From DATCRE01 sp964235605 (GTDB lineage Bacteria > Bacteroidota > Bacteroidia > Cytophagales > Cyclobacteriaceae): a DNA stretch of 16,027 nt. The stretch spans positions 1-16,027 of the forward strand of contig CAXSCR010000078.1 in NCBI GenBank assembly GCA_964235605.1, given 5' to 3'. Both the position numbers and the translations under genes were made by a program. A model generated the notes under the pieces. The model saw nothing but the letters and a program-made list of their open reading frames with translations. It was not told the origin of the DNA and did no database searches. Of this stretch, positions 1 through 8,500 are shown one piece after another. The stretch's first letter is position 1; each line of letters begins with the position of its first letter.

Positions 1-12
1 TTAAGCTACGCC

Positions 13-37
13 CTTGTTGGTGTTCTTCACCAACAAG
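13..37 (+). repeat. REP-like hairpin, copy 1
   Basis: A perfect 10-bp inverted repeat: left arm CTTGTTGGTG (13-22), loop TTCTT (23-27), right arm CACCAACAAG (28-37). The same unit occurs at 147-171 and, in the opposite orientation, at 739-763. Short palindromes like this flanking a Y1 transposase gene are the substrate class of RAYT enzymes. There is no T-tract after it in either direction, so I do not call it an intrinsic terminator. Confidence 0.8.
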
Positions 38-146
38 CGCACGCACTTAGCCTTCCTGATGCACTAAAAATTTCCAATCGTCACTATACTAAAGTAAAAT
101 TTTGCGCTGGAATATTTATACTCTTCTGGATATTTCCGCCCCCGCC

Positions 147-171
147 CTTGTTGGTGTTCTTCACCAACAAG
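147..171 (+). repeat. REP-like hairpin, copy 2
   Basis: Identical to copy 1: 10-bp arms (147-156 and 162-171) around the loop TTCTT. It lies 10 bp beyond the stop codon of the transposase gene, on the gene's 3' side, and marks that end of the element. Transcribed from the minus strand it would form a stable 3' stem-loop on the transposase mRNA, but no T-run follows. Confidence 0.8.
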
Positions 172-180
172 CGCAAGCAC

Positions 181-693
181 TTAACCTTCATGATGCACTA
201 AAAATTTCCAATCGTCACTATTACTAAAGTAAAATTTTGCGCTGGAATATTTATACTCTTCTGGATATTTACACAGTTCAGCTTCAACAGGATTGTTATG
301 TATGTAATTAAGCTTTTGATGAAATACGTTATGAGACCACAAGGGTACGCTTAATGAATTTCTCTCCCAGACCTGATGTTTGCGATCTTTGGCATTGACG
401 AGCAATTCATTAATGAAAGGCAAATTGTTTTTTCTTAATTGCTTCAATATTTGCTGACTTGTATAACGTAGAAAATCCCGTTGCACATCTTCTCTTTTAT
501 GATTACCCTTCATTTGCCATATTAAATGAAAGTGATTGTCCAGAATAACAAATGCGTAAACGGTTATTCGTTGTTGCTTGCTTAAAAAAATTAAGCTGTT
601 AATTATAATATCTTTAAACAAGTCCTGCTTTAACACGTGTTTCCATTCAAGACATGTTACGGTGAGAAATTCAGGGTGTTCTTTTGAATACAT
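181..693 (-). CDS. REP-associated tyrosine transposase (RAYT, Y1/IS200-like family)
   Basis: A 170-aa single-domain Y1 transposase. Seen in the sequence: the metal-binding HUH motif HFH at residues 54-56 (in DNHFHLIW) and the nucleophile region NYIHNNPVEAE with Tyr130, both intact. The start MYSKEHPEFLTVTC and the end after the KYPEEYKYSSAKFY segment fit a full-length member. Enzymes of this family cut and rejoin single-stranded DNA at REP-type hairpins through a covalent 5'-phosphotyrosine link; many act on dispersed REP/BIME sequences and do not move as a classical insertion sequence. Context supports this: matching hairpins lie 10 bp after the stop and about 45 bp before the start, in opposite orientation. 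The start is the ATG at 693. The 3' end is duplicated at 9-135. It probably stands alone, since no co-directional gene lies close by. The family call is firm; activity is inferred from the intact motifs. Confidence 0.9.
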   Translation of the reverse strand: MYSKEHPEFLTVTCLEWKHVLKQDLFKDIIINSLIFLSKQQRITVYAFVILDNHFHLIWQMKGNHKREDVQRDFLRYTSQQILKQLRKNNLPFINELLVNAKDRKHQVWERNSLSVPLWSHNVFHQKLNYIHNNPVEAELCKYPEEYKYSSAKFYFSNSDDWKFLVHHEG

Positions 694-705
694 TCAATTA
701 ATTAA

Positions 706-732
706 GCACTTTGTGTGCTCAAATCAAAGTGC
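706..732. repeat. Stem-loop just upstream of the transposase start
   Basis: An 8-bp perfect inverted repeat, GCACTTTG (706-713) and CAAAGTGC (725-732), with an 11-nt loop. It lies between the transposase start codon and the outer REP hairpin. The GCACTT word also occurs next to the hairpins at the other end (near 43 and 177), so it may be part of the element end. A role in transposase expression or end recognition is only a guess. Confidence 0.55.
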
Positions 733-738
733 AGCGTG

Positions 739-763
739 CTTGTTGGTGAAGAACACCAACAAG
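739..763 (-). repeat. REP-like hairpin, copy 3 (inverted relative to copies 1 and 2)
   Basis: Arms CTTGTTGGTG (739-748) and CACCAACAAG (754-763) around the loop AAGAA, which is the reverse complement of the loop TTCTT in copies 1 and 2. The element therefore has the same hairpin at both ends in head-to-head orientation, the arrangement expected for a RAYT with its flanking REP/BIME sequences. Confidence 0.8.
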
Positions 764-966
764 GACGGGGTGTCCGGTTTCGCCCGGTTTGCTGAATAGA
801 CCTGAACAGAAATCTCTAAGAGCACCAACTGCAATTTTACGATGTGGAGCTTGCATGGTGCGCATGCAGAATGTTTTTTGATAGCATCATTTAATCTACC
901 GCCAAGCAAACCCAAAACAACCAGAGCGGTTTATTTCAATTCCATTCTTGATGTTTACTACGCATG

Positions 967-3795
967 TCACCTTGTAATTTGTGTTACCGGAAGAATCACG
1001 GTGAAAACAGCACCTCGCTCGCTACTGCCAATTGCATGTATTGCTCCATGATGATTTTGGGCAATCTTTCTGCACATCGCTAAACCAATGCCGGTACCTT
1101 CATACTCCGATTTTCGGTGAAGACGTTGGAAAATATTAAATATTTGCTCGGCATATTCACTTTTGAAACCGATACCATTATCGGAAAATCGAATATTTAA
1201 GTATTGCAATCCGGTTGATAGCATGGCAAATTTTATTTCATCTTCTGTTGCCGTTGTGACTGAAATCTGTATAGAAGGATGCGCATCGTTTTTAGCAAAT
1301 TTTAAAGCATTGCCTATTAGATTTCCGAATAACTGATACATCTGCAGCGGAATGGCTTCAATCACTGGTAAGGTCTCAAATTTTATCGATGCTTTTTTTT
1401 GTTCAATTAATAATTCATAGTCGGTGAGTATGCTATCGACCACTGTGTTTAAATCGACTAATGAAAATCCTTCATTGTGCTTCGCTAGTTCAGAATAGCT
1501 TAATACATCTCTGATTAAAGTATGCATTCTCGACGAAGAGTTGTTGATTTTACTGAGGTAATTACTTGTTGTGTCATCGAGCCGTCCATCTAATTTATTT
1601 TCCAGCATCTGTGAATACGTACTGATTTTTCGCAACGGCTCTTGTAAATCATGTGAGGCGATGTATGCGAATTGGGCAAGTTCAGCATTCGATTTTCTTA
1701 AATTTTCATTGGCATTAGCCAGTTCTGTAGTACGTTCTGAAACAACTTCTTCTATTTTACGCCGGGCCAATACCTGGTCGGTAACTTCTGTAGCCACCGC
1801 CAACACGCCTAATATTGTTCCGTCACCATCTTTGTAAGGTTCATATACAAAATTTGTATACACCACCTCCATTTGACCTTTACGTAATAATTCTACCGGC
1901 CGTTCATTGGCTATAAATGTTTCTCCGGTATTGAATACATGCGCAAGTAATTGCTCGAGGCCCTGTGCTCTCGCATCGGGCAGGGCTTCAAAAACAGGTT
2001 TGTTCAATACGTTACTTGCATCCTTGCCCCATAGTGCTATCATCTGTTCGTTTGCAATTTCCACTATATGTTCTGCTCCGGTAAGTATACACATGGCCAC
2101 AGGAGCCTGTAAGATCATACTCCGGAAATTTCTTTCACTTTGTTCAATCTTTTGTTTTGTCAGATTAAGGTCTGTTACGTCTGCGGCAGTATTCATTATG
2201 CCGTAGACTTTGCCTGAAGTGTTCTTCAACGGATTGAAGTTGTAATTGTAATAATAGGGTTTTAGCTTGCCATTTATATTAATGTCTACCCGCTGATTTT
2301 TTGCGTGAAATGGAATACCCGTATTTAATACCGCATCTATTTCTTGAAATACAGTTTGGCTGTTAAGCTCCGGTAATAACTTCCTATACGACTTTCCAAT
2401 AACATCGTCACCCTTTCCCCAAGCCTCAATCATGGCCTGATTTGCAAGTTCTATTCTTAACTCATGTCCAACTAAGACGCCAATTGGAAATGGAGCATTT
2501 TCTATAACGCTCCGTAGTTGTTGCTCACTTTTTTGTAAGTTATGTTCCGCCTCCTTTCGTTCAGTAATATCTATACTTGAGCTAATATATCCCGCAAAAC
2601 TGCCATCCGGCCTGAAACGAACTGGCCCCTTTGACAGAAGCCATCGATACACACCGTTCTTGTTAAGCATTCTAAACTCGCCAGTCCACGGCTGCCTTTT
2701 TTCAAAACTCTCTAAATAATGATCAACAAATATTTTTTTATCTTCTTCATGTATAAGGTCTGCCCAGCCAAAATTCAAAAGCTTTTCCATTGACCGGCCA
2801 GTTAGTTCACTCCATGCTTTATTAAAAAAGGTTGCATTGCTAGTCTCATCACTTGTAGCAATTAGAATGTCTGTAGCCTCCGCCATAGTACGAAATCTTT
2901 GCTCGCTTTCTTTTAATGACTCCTCCATATTAATTTGTTGGGTAATGTCTGTATTTGTACCAAACCATTGATTGATTTTGCCTTCATTGTCGATGACTGG
3001 CAACACACGTGTTAGAAAATGCCTGAACTTTCCATCAGCGCCCTTTAGCGGAAAAACCATTTCAAAAGGTTCTCCGCTGGCTATAGAATGTTTCCATTGG
3101 TTAAGAACACGAGGCAATTCGTCAGGGTGATGTACTGATTGCCAACCCCATCCTTCCATTTGCTCAGGCGTGGTGCCAGTGTAGTTATGCCATTGTTTGT
3201 TATACCAAAAAATCCATCCTTCTGAATTTGCCATCCACGATAAGTTTGGAATGTTGTCAGCCATTGTGCGAAATTTTTCTTCGCTTACCTTCAACGCTTC
3301 CTCCGCTTTCCTTTTGTTGGTCGTTTCAATAACGGTTACTAAAATGCCACCTACTTCACCACCTTCTATTCTTATTGGACTATAAGAAAAATCAAAGTAA
3401 CACTCTTCAACAAACCCGTGACGATTTAAGGGTAACATAAAATTTGGAAAGCCAATGGCCTTTCCGTTCATAACGTCTTCGAACATTGAGCCAATGATAT
3501 GCCAAATTTCGGCAAATGTTTCGCGCGTACTTATACCAACTGCTTGTGGATGCTTAGTGCTTCCAAGAATAGGGCGATACCCATTATTGTAAAGTTGAAT
3601 ATAATCTTTTCCCCACGCGATGTACATGGCAAAAGGATTATCGAGCATTATTGCCACGGCAGTTCGCAAACTCTGAGGCCAGATTTCAGGATGACCTAAT
3701 GATGTATTACTCCAGTCGGTTGAGCGAATTAAATCTCCCATTTCTCCACCGCCCTTCAAAAAGTAGAATTCGTTATTTTGTGCTTGACGCTGCAT
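967..3795 (-). CDS. Soluble multi-PAS sensor histidine kinase
   Basis: 942 aa with no membrane segment or signal peptide, so a cytoplasmic sensor. By eye there are five PAS-like units: ~30-165 (the SLGHPEIWPQSLR...IAWG type), ~170-290, ~297-415, ~425-545 and ~555-675, the boundaries marked by repeated SEQ/KFRTM and DITERK/EVTD segments. A short coiled coil (~680-705) leads to the dimerisation/phosphoacceptor domain with His715 in IASHDLQEP. The ATP-binding domain is complete: N-box with Asn829 in GNALKF, DNGIGF at 872-877, the F-box IFNIFQRLH, and the G2 box GTGIGL at 900-905. It should autophosphorylate on His715 and pass phosphate to a receiver. The ATG at 3795 lies one base after the stop of the receiver gene, so the two are co-transcribed and probably translationally coupled, and that receiver is the likely partner. 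The signals sensed cannot be told; no haem or flavin motif stands out. Confidence 0.93.
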   Translation of the reverse strand: MQRQAQNNEFYFLKGGGEMGDLIRSTDWSNTSLGHPEIWPQSLRTAVAIMLDNPFAMYIAWGKDYIQLYNNGYRPILGSTKHPQAVGISTRETFAEIWHIIGSMFEDVMNGKAIGFPNFMLPLNRHGFVEECYFDFSYSPIRIEGGEVGGILVTVIETTNKRKAEEALKVSEEKFRTMADNIPNLSWMANSEGWIFWYNKQWHNYTGTTPEQMEGWGWQSVHHPDELPRVLNQWKHSIASGEPFEMVFPLKGADGKFRHFLTRVLPVIDNEGKINQWFGTNTDITQQINMEESLKESEQRFRTMAEATDILIATSDETSNATFFNKAWSELTGRSMEKLLNFGWADLIHEEDKKIFVDHYLESFEKRQPWTGEFRMLNKNGVYRWLLSKGPVRFRPDGSFAGYISSSIDITERKEAEHNLQKSEQQLRSVIENAPFPIGVLVGHELRIELANQAMIEAWGKGDDVIGKSYRKLLPELNSQTVFQEIDAVLNTGIPFHAKNQRVDININGKLKPYYYNYNFNPLKNTSGKVYGIMNTAADVTDLNLTKQKIEQSERNFRSMILQAPVAMCILTGAEHIVEIANEQMIALWGKDASNVLNKPVFEALPDARAQGLEQLLAHVFNTGETFIANERPVELLRKGQMEVVYTNFVYEPYKDGDGTILGVLAVATEVTDQVLARRKIEEVVSERTTELANANENLRKSNAELAQFAYIASHDLQEPLRKISTYSQMLENKLDGRLDDTTSNYLSKINNSSSRMHTLIRDVLSYSELAKHNEGFSLVDLNTVVDSILTDYELLIEQKKASIKFETLPVIEAIPLQMYQLFGNLIGNALKFAKNDAHPSIQISVTTATEDEIKFAMLSTGLQYLNIRFSDNGIGFKSEYAEQIFNIFQRLHRKSEYEGTGIGLAMCRKIAQNHHGAIHAIGSSERGAVFTVILPVTQITR

Positions 3796-3796
3796 A

Positions 3797-4177
3797 CTAG
3801 CTTAAAAGAGGTGTTAAAATTTTCACCAGTTGGTCATACTTCTCGGGTTTTGTAATAAAATCGCTTGCTCCCAATTCTTTAGTTGCGTTGATAGTTGCCA
3901 CGCGCGAAGTAGTGGAGAATATAATAATTGGAATATTTTTCAGGGATACATTCTTCTTTATTTCAACTAAAAATTGTTGGCCGTTCATTACGGGCATATT
4001 CAGGTCAAGAAATATAACATCAGGTTTAACTTCTTTTATAATAAGCTTCCTCAATGCTTCAGAGGCATTAAGAAAAGCCATACAGCTAATAGATTTCGAA
4101 ACCTCGTTAGCTGCTGTAATAAAGATTTCCTGATCATCTTCATCGTCGTCGATAAGCATTAAATTTTTATAAGCCAT
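3797..4177 (-). CDS. Single-domain response regulator (receiver only)
   Basis: 126 aa, one receiver domain and nothing else. Acidic pocket residues are D10-D12 in LIDDDEDD, the phosphoacceptor is Asp58 in VIFLDLNMPVMNG, the switch Ser/Thr are S88/T89 in IFSTT, and the conserved lysine is Lys110 in ITKPEK. All key residues are present. There is no output domain, so it should act by protein-protein contact or as a phosphorelay intermediate. It is the first gene of a minus-strand operon; its TAG stop is one base from the ATG of the multi-PAS kinase, which makes that kinase the obvious partner. The start ATG at 4177 leaves the usual short N-terminus before the first beta strand. The gene lies divergent to the receiver at 4912, with about 730 bp between them. 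Confidence 0.93.
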   Translation of the reverse strand: MAYKNLMLIDDDEDDQEIFITAANEVSKSISCMAFLNASEALRKLIIKEVKPDVIFLDLNMPVMNGQQFLVEIKKNVSLKNIPIIIFSTTSRVATINATKELGASDFITKPEKYDQLVKILTPLLS

Positions 4178-4911
4178 TCTTTTTTAAAGCGTAATTATTC
4201 GTGACAATGTTTCAAGAATGTGAAAGTAATTGAGGATTAAATGATGACTTACTTGGCAATTAAATAATCCATTTCCATAATTTTTAGACGGATAAGACAA
4301 TCTCGCTCCAATTTCGGAAAGTTAGTATAAAAATGAATTAAATGGAGGACTCCCTTTGCTGGAGATTAAAAAAAAGTCGAGATGTTACAATTTCATTGTT
4401 AAAATTATTTTACTCCCATATCGGTGATCTTTATAAATAGTAACTATTACGTTGATGCAAACCATTGCATCGGGCGGGCCTATCGCTTTTAAGGTTTTAA
4501 AATCAAATTTATAGCTTCTTGCTTCTTGCTTGTTGGCTAACTAGATTTTTAAAGTTTTATGCAGGTGTCAGTATGTGGGGCTCATGTAAGCATTTTTATT
4601 TTTGCCCAGGTGTCATAACGAATAAATAAAAGCTACAGATGACAATCAATAAGTCTGCCCAGGTTGCCTGCCAGCCTAGCCTTCTGATAATGAACTTTAT
4701 TAAAACAGTCGCACTATTTCTACGGAAAAGATTAGAACTAGAATCGTTGTTCTTCAAGCATATACCAATGCACGCATTGTTCGACCACGTATTTCACGTG
4801 ACAATAATAATAACCATTTGCTTTTACAACCTTATTCATAAAGAATTAATACTTTATTACAGGCCAATTAAAGATAATATGCTAAATTTATCAACCCTTT
4901 CCCTACAGCTC
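4178..4911. other. Long divergent intergenic region between two receiver genes
   Basis: About 730 bp of AT-rich DNA with no gene I can support. An open frame runs from an ATG at 4639 into the receiver at 4912, but its first 91 codons resemble nothing and precede a complete receiver domain. Visible elements: a 13-bp palindrome AATAGT-A-ACTATT (4436-4448), a 9-bp direct repeat CAGGTGTCA at 4562-4570 and 4607-4615, and two matches to the Bacteroidota -7 element TAnnTTTG, one plus (4597-4604) and one minus (4504-4511). Neither -7 match has a convincing upstream TTG at normal spacing, and in such AT-rich DNA they may be chance. The length suggests promoters for both flanking genes with long leaders, or an unrecognised small RNA. 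Confidence 0.5.
4597..4604 (+). promoter_or_regulatory. Candidate Bacteroidota -7 element upstream of the receiver gene
   Basis: TATTTTTG fits the TAnnTTTG consensus of Bacteroidota primary-sigma promoters and points toward the receiver gene at 4912, about 300 bp downstream. I found no good -33 TTG partner, so the call is weak. Confidence 0.2.
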
Positions 4912-5304
4912 ATGACCATATTATACATTGATGATGATGACGATGACAGAGAAATCTTTGCAGATGCGGTAAAAGCAATTGACCCGAATATATCCTATAT
5001 TGATTTCAGCGAATCACAAATTGCTCTGGATTACCTTATCCATATGGAGGTTGTACCCAACTTCATTTTCCTTGACATCAATATCCCAAAAATGAACGGA
5101 TATGAATTGGTTAAGGAGTTAAGATCTCATGAAATTTTTAAGGATACAGAAATTATAATGTATACCACCAGTTGCAGTGCGCCAAACCCAATCGGTTTTG
5201 AACAGCTTCATGTTCAAGTAATAGAAAAGGCAACCAGTTTTAAAGATGTTATCTTTATCATTAAGAATGTTATTGCTTCGCAGGAAATGGGAGAATTACG
5301 CTGA
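4912..5304 (+). CDS. Single-domain response regulator, convergent with the left hybrid kinase
   Basis: 130 aa from the ATG at 4912. Receiver residues: D7/D8 in LYIDDDDDDREIF, phosphoacceptor Asp55 in FIFLDINIPKMNG, switch Thr85/Thr86 in MYTTS, and Lys106 in VIEKATS. I chose the start at 4912 because it puts the MTILYIDDD strand at the N-terminus exactly as in the other receivers here. In-frame ATGs at 4879 and 4639 would add 11 and 91 residues of no recognisable kind. It ends with TGA inside the 3' end of the convergent hybrid kinase gene (35-nt overlap). It closely resembles the receiver at 14752-15147 (shared DDxDDREMF/REIF, LIDxxIT/AIDPNIS, DIN(M/I)PKMNGYE), which has the same tail-to-tail position beside the paralogous hybrid kinase. 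The hybrid kinase is therefore the likely phosphodonor. There is no output domain. Confidence 0.9.
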   Translation: MTILYIDDDDDDREIFADAVKAIDPNISYIDFSESQIALDYLIHMEVVPNFIFLDINIPKMNGYELVKELRSHEIFKDTEIIMYTTSCSAPNPIGFEQLHVQVIEKATSFKDVIFIIKNVIASQEMGELR

Positions 5305-5594
5305 ATTTGGTACCAACATTTACCTCACTGTTTGCAAAAATAAGTCCGCCGTGGGCTTCCGCTATTCGCTTACCCATTGCTAGACCCAAACCATTGCCGC
5401 CTATTCCTTTTTTTTCATTAAGGCGTTGAAAAATAACAAAAATACGTTCAGCATATTTTTGATCGAAACCAATACCATTGTCACTAACCATAATGCAGGC
5501 ATATTGTACATCCGCATTTAACCTCGGATATTTAGCTAACTCACTCCCGCTAAGATTATGGCCTGAAATATTTATTATTGGGTTTTCTTTGGTA
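5270..5594 (-). pseudogene. Out-of-frame 3' part of the left hybrid kinase (ATP-binding lobe)
   Basis: Read in the next frame from about 5594 to the TAA at 5270 the DNA encodes the rest of a histidine kinase ATP-binding domain: KENPIINISG, YACIMVSDNGIGFDQKYAE, the F-box IFVIFQRLNEK, the G2 box GGNGLGLAMGKRI and the C-terminal GTKFSVILPF. It follows on directly from the NALKL end of the upstream reading frame and aligns residue for residue with the intact C-terminus of the right-hand paralogue (YACIMVKDNGIGFDQKF). Adding one A near 5594-5595 on the plus strand, making the codons read NALKFTKENP, restores a continuous protein. An ATG at 5491 (MVSDNGIG) could start only a 73-aa fragment with no separate function. 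The 3' end overlaps the convergent receiver gene by 35 nt. Confidence 0.85.
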
Positions 5595-8500
5595 ATTTTA
5601 ATGCGTTATCAATCAGATTACGAAATAGCTGACTCAATCTCACAGGTTCACCAAAAACCATGGGCATTGGTTCGATGTTAATAACTGCTTTTTTGCTTTC
5701 AATTGTTAGTTCAAAATCCTGTATTATATTATGAATTATTTCATTCAAATCTACCGGTACAAACTTATTCTCATCTTTTATTAATAGTGTTGAGTACTGA
5801 AGCGTATCCTTTAAAAGTGCTGACATGCGTGATGACGATATTTTTATTTTATCTAAATATTTACTTGCATACGCGTTTAGATCTGCTTCAGGGCTAGCCA
5901 GAAAACTCGAGAAAGTTTCTATTTTTCGAAGCGGCTCCTGCAGATCATGACTAGAGATAAATGCAAATTGTTCAAGCTGCTCATTAACCCGTTTAAACTC
6001 ATTGTTTGATTTTAATAATTCACTTATATTATTAAATGCCAGTAAGATCAAAGTTTCCTTTGTATTTTTAACATTAACAAGTTTATAGGTATGTACCATC
6101 AACGTAAGCTCCCCCACCAAAGGGAAATGATGTTTAATTTCAAAATCATGAAAACTAATTGTCTTTCCCATGAGCATATGAAGCTGATCTCTTAGATCAC
6201 GGATATCCCACGAGCCGTCACTCAACTCATAAATAAATTTACCTTCTGTATTTTCATGGGCTAATTTAAAAGTCTGATAGAATGCCTTATTCGCCATGCG
6301 TATCTGAAGATTGCCGGTAAGAATCAATAGCGGATTGTGCATCGTCTGAACAATTGCCTCTGCATAATTTTGAGACTCCTTTAATTCGATGTTTCTCTTT
6401 TGTAATTCCTCATTGATTGTAGTTAGCTCTTCATTGGTGGATTGTAATTCTTCTTTTGACGTTTCAAGTTCTTCATTTACGCTCTGGAGTTCTTCATTTG
6501 AAGATGAAATCTCTTCATTGTTTGCCTGAAGTTCTTCATAAGTTGTCTCAAACTGTTCATTGGTAGTTCTAATGAGTTCACGTGATTGAATTAATTCATG
6601 CTCCAATTTTATGATAGTTTGTTCTTTCTGATCAACACTAGCACTAGCACCTGATTGCTTACCTTTATTCTTAATTCGAGGATGAATTATCATCTCTTCT
6701 TTAAACACTACTAGGTAATACAATTCAGTCGCAATTTTTTTAGGCACAATTTCTATGGAAACTTCATGTTGCACTTTGTTATTATAGATTGTGATGCCTG
6801 TTTTTACAGCTGTTTTTTCTGTTTTCTTGACTTGCTGCAATAAACTTCTCACATCAACAAGAAGGTCTTCTCTGATCATTTTTAAAACATTGAAACTGGC
6901 CTTACCTGCAACGGGCGAGAGATAAGATGATGTATTACCAAAAAACTGAATAATTATAAGATTTTGATTTAATACAACACTGGCGGGTACAAAACGAGAT
7001 AATAATACCCTGCCCATCTCCTTCTCAATATCCACTTCAGCCCACGATTCAATGCCTTGTCTTTTTATTTGAGCAACGGCATCATAGGCACGCTGCGTAA
7101 TTTCAAATGGAGGAGAACTGGTTGGTATGCGGGAATATAATCTGATTTTTTTATCATGCGATTTAAACAAATCGTTGGAATTTCCTATTGTTTCAGATTT
7201 ACCAAGGAACAAATAGCCCGTTGACTTGAGCGCATAATGAAATGTTTGTAATATTTTCTTTTGGGGGCTAGCTTCCAAATAGATCATTACGTTCTGGCAA
7301 CTGATCAGGTCCATGCGTGAAAATGGTGGATCCTTTAATAGATTTTGCTGAGAGAAAACACAAAGCTCGCGAACGTGTTTTACGATCTGATAATGACCGT
7401 TAATTTTCTTAAAATACTGTTTTATGTAATTTTCTGAAACGTCTTGAAGGGCACTGGCTGGGTAAATACCCAATCTTGCTTTTTCAATAGCCTTTGCATC
7501 AAGATCTGATGCAAAAATATGTATAGGAAATGTAAGTCCCTTTAAAATTAAAAATTCAATTAGGCATATTGTAATAGAGTAGGCTTCTTCGCCGGTTGCA
7601 CATCCGGCAACCCAAATACGTAATGGGTCGTTAGATTTTCTTTGTTTGATAATAGAGGGAAACACTTTTTTCGTCAATATTTTAAAAAAAGCTGGATCGC
7701 GGAAAAAGTCTGTAACATTAATCAAAAAGTCATTATACAGTTCATCAATCTCTTTTTCATTAGTCTCGAGTATCGAACCATAATCAATCAGATTTTCAAC
7801 TTTATTTATTATCATTCTTCTCACTATCCTTCTATAAAGACTGGCCTGTTTATATTGAACAAAAAAATCGACGTCAAATTTTTGTTTTACGATGTCAAAA
7901 ATATTTTTTAGTTCTTCGGTATGGTTTTCTAATTGCTCAACGTGAATGGTCTCTATTTTTCGCGGTGGTAAAACAGTGTAAGGAAGTTTTGCCAAGCGTT
8001 TAAGTTCACCCGCTATGTCTCTAGGAGATAGTTTAAAATCGGCACAACCTGAACCATACGCACTGGTGGGCATACCTGGAAACTTAGCAGATTCATTCTG
8101 CGCGAACGTAATACCACCATGTGTTTTAATATATTTTAACCCCAGTGTGCCATCTGTTGCCGTGCCAGATAATATGACACCAATGGCACTATTCCTATAA
8201 ACGGACGCCAGCACTGTGAAGAAGTAGTCAACAGCAAAATTTCCATGGTCTATTTTTGAACTTTGGTCAATCTTAAGATGTCCATCTACAATACTCACAT
8301 ACGCCTTCGGCGGAATAACATAGATATTGTTTGGTGTAACTTTCATTCGATCGCGTACCGTATGGACTTGCATGGTAGTTCTCGATTGCAATATTTCATG
8401 GAGCCCACTTTTATGATTTGGCGAGAGATGGATAATAAGCACATAGGCCATGCCCAGATTTACATCAAGATGTTTAAGCAAGTCAGAGAAGTCTTCAAGC

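Larger units (their letters stand above)
9..270. repeat. Imperfect tandem duplication of the transposase 3' end plus REP hairpin
   Basis: Copy A (9-135) and copy B (143-270) are direct repeats of about 127 bp separated by 7 bp. I see about three substitutions and one single-base indel (ACTATA in A, ACTATTA in B). Copy B contains the real 3' end of the transposase gene read on the minus strand; copy A carries the last ~29 codons again (KYPEEYKYSSAKFYFS and onward). The indel puts the end of copy A out of frame, so it is a remnant and not part of a gene. Each copy carries one REP-like hairpin. It looks like a local duplication at the transposase-distal end, older than the perfect duplication at 12475-14506 because it has diverged. 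Confidence 0.85.

Noticed and set aside
13..171. CRISPR-like direct repeat
   Set aside because: Only two direct copies, within a longer duplication that includes coding sequence; the hairpins fit REP elements beside a RAYT.
578..1051. Small open frames at 578-799 (+), 724-915 (-) and 842-1051 (+)
   Set aside because: They overlap the transposase, the REP hairpin or the kinase 3' end in the wrong frame and show no recognisable protein.
4639..4911. N-terminal extension of the receiver gene from an upstream in-frame ATG
   Set aside because: The 91 extra residues resemble no domain, and the downstream ATG at 4912 gives a receiver starting exactly like its paralogues.
7642..7911. 89-codon plus-strand open frame opposite the left hybrid kinase
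   Set aside because: It is antisense to the conserved CheR domain and has no recognisable features.
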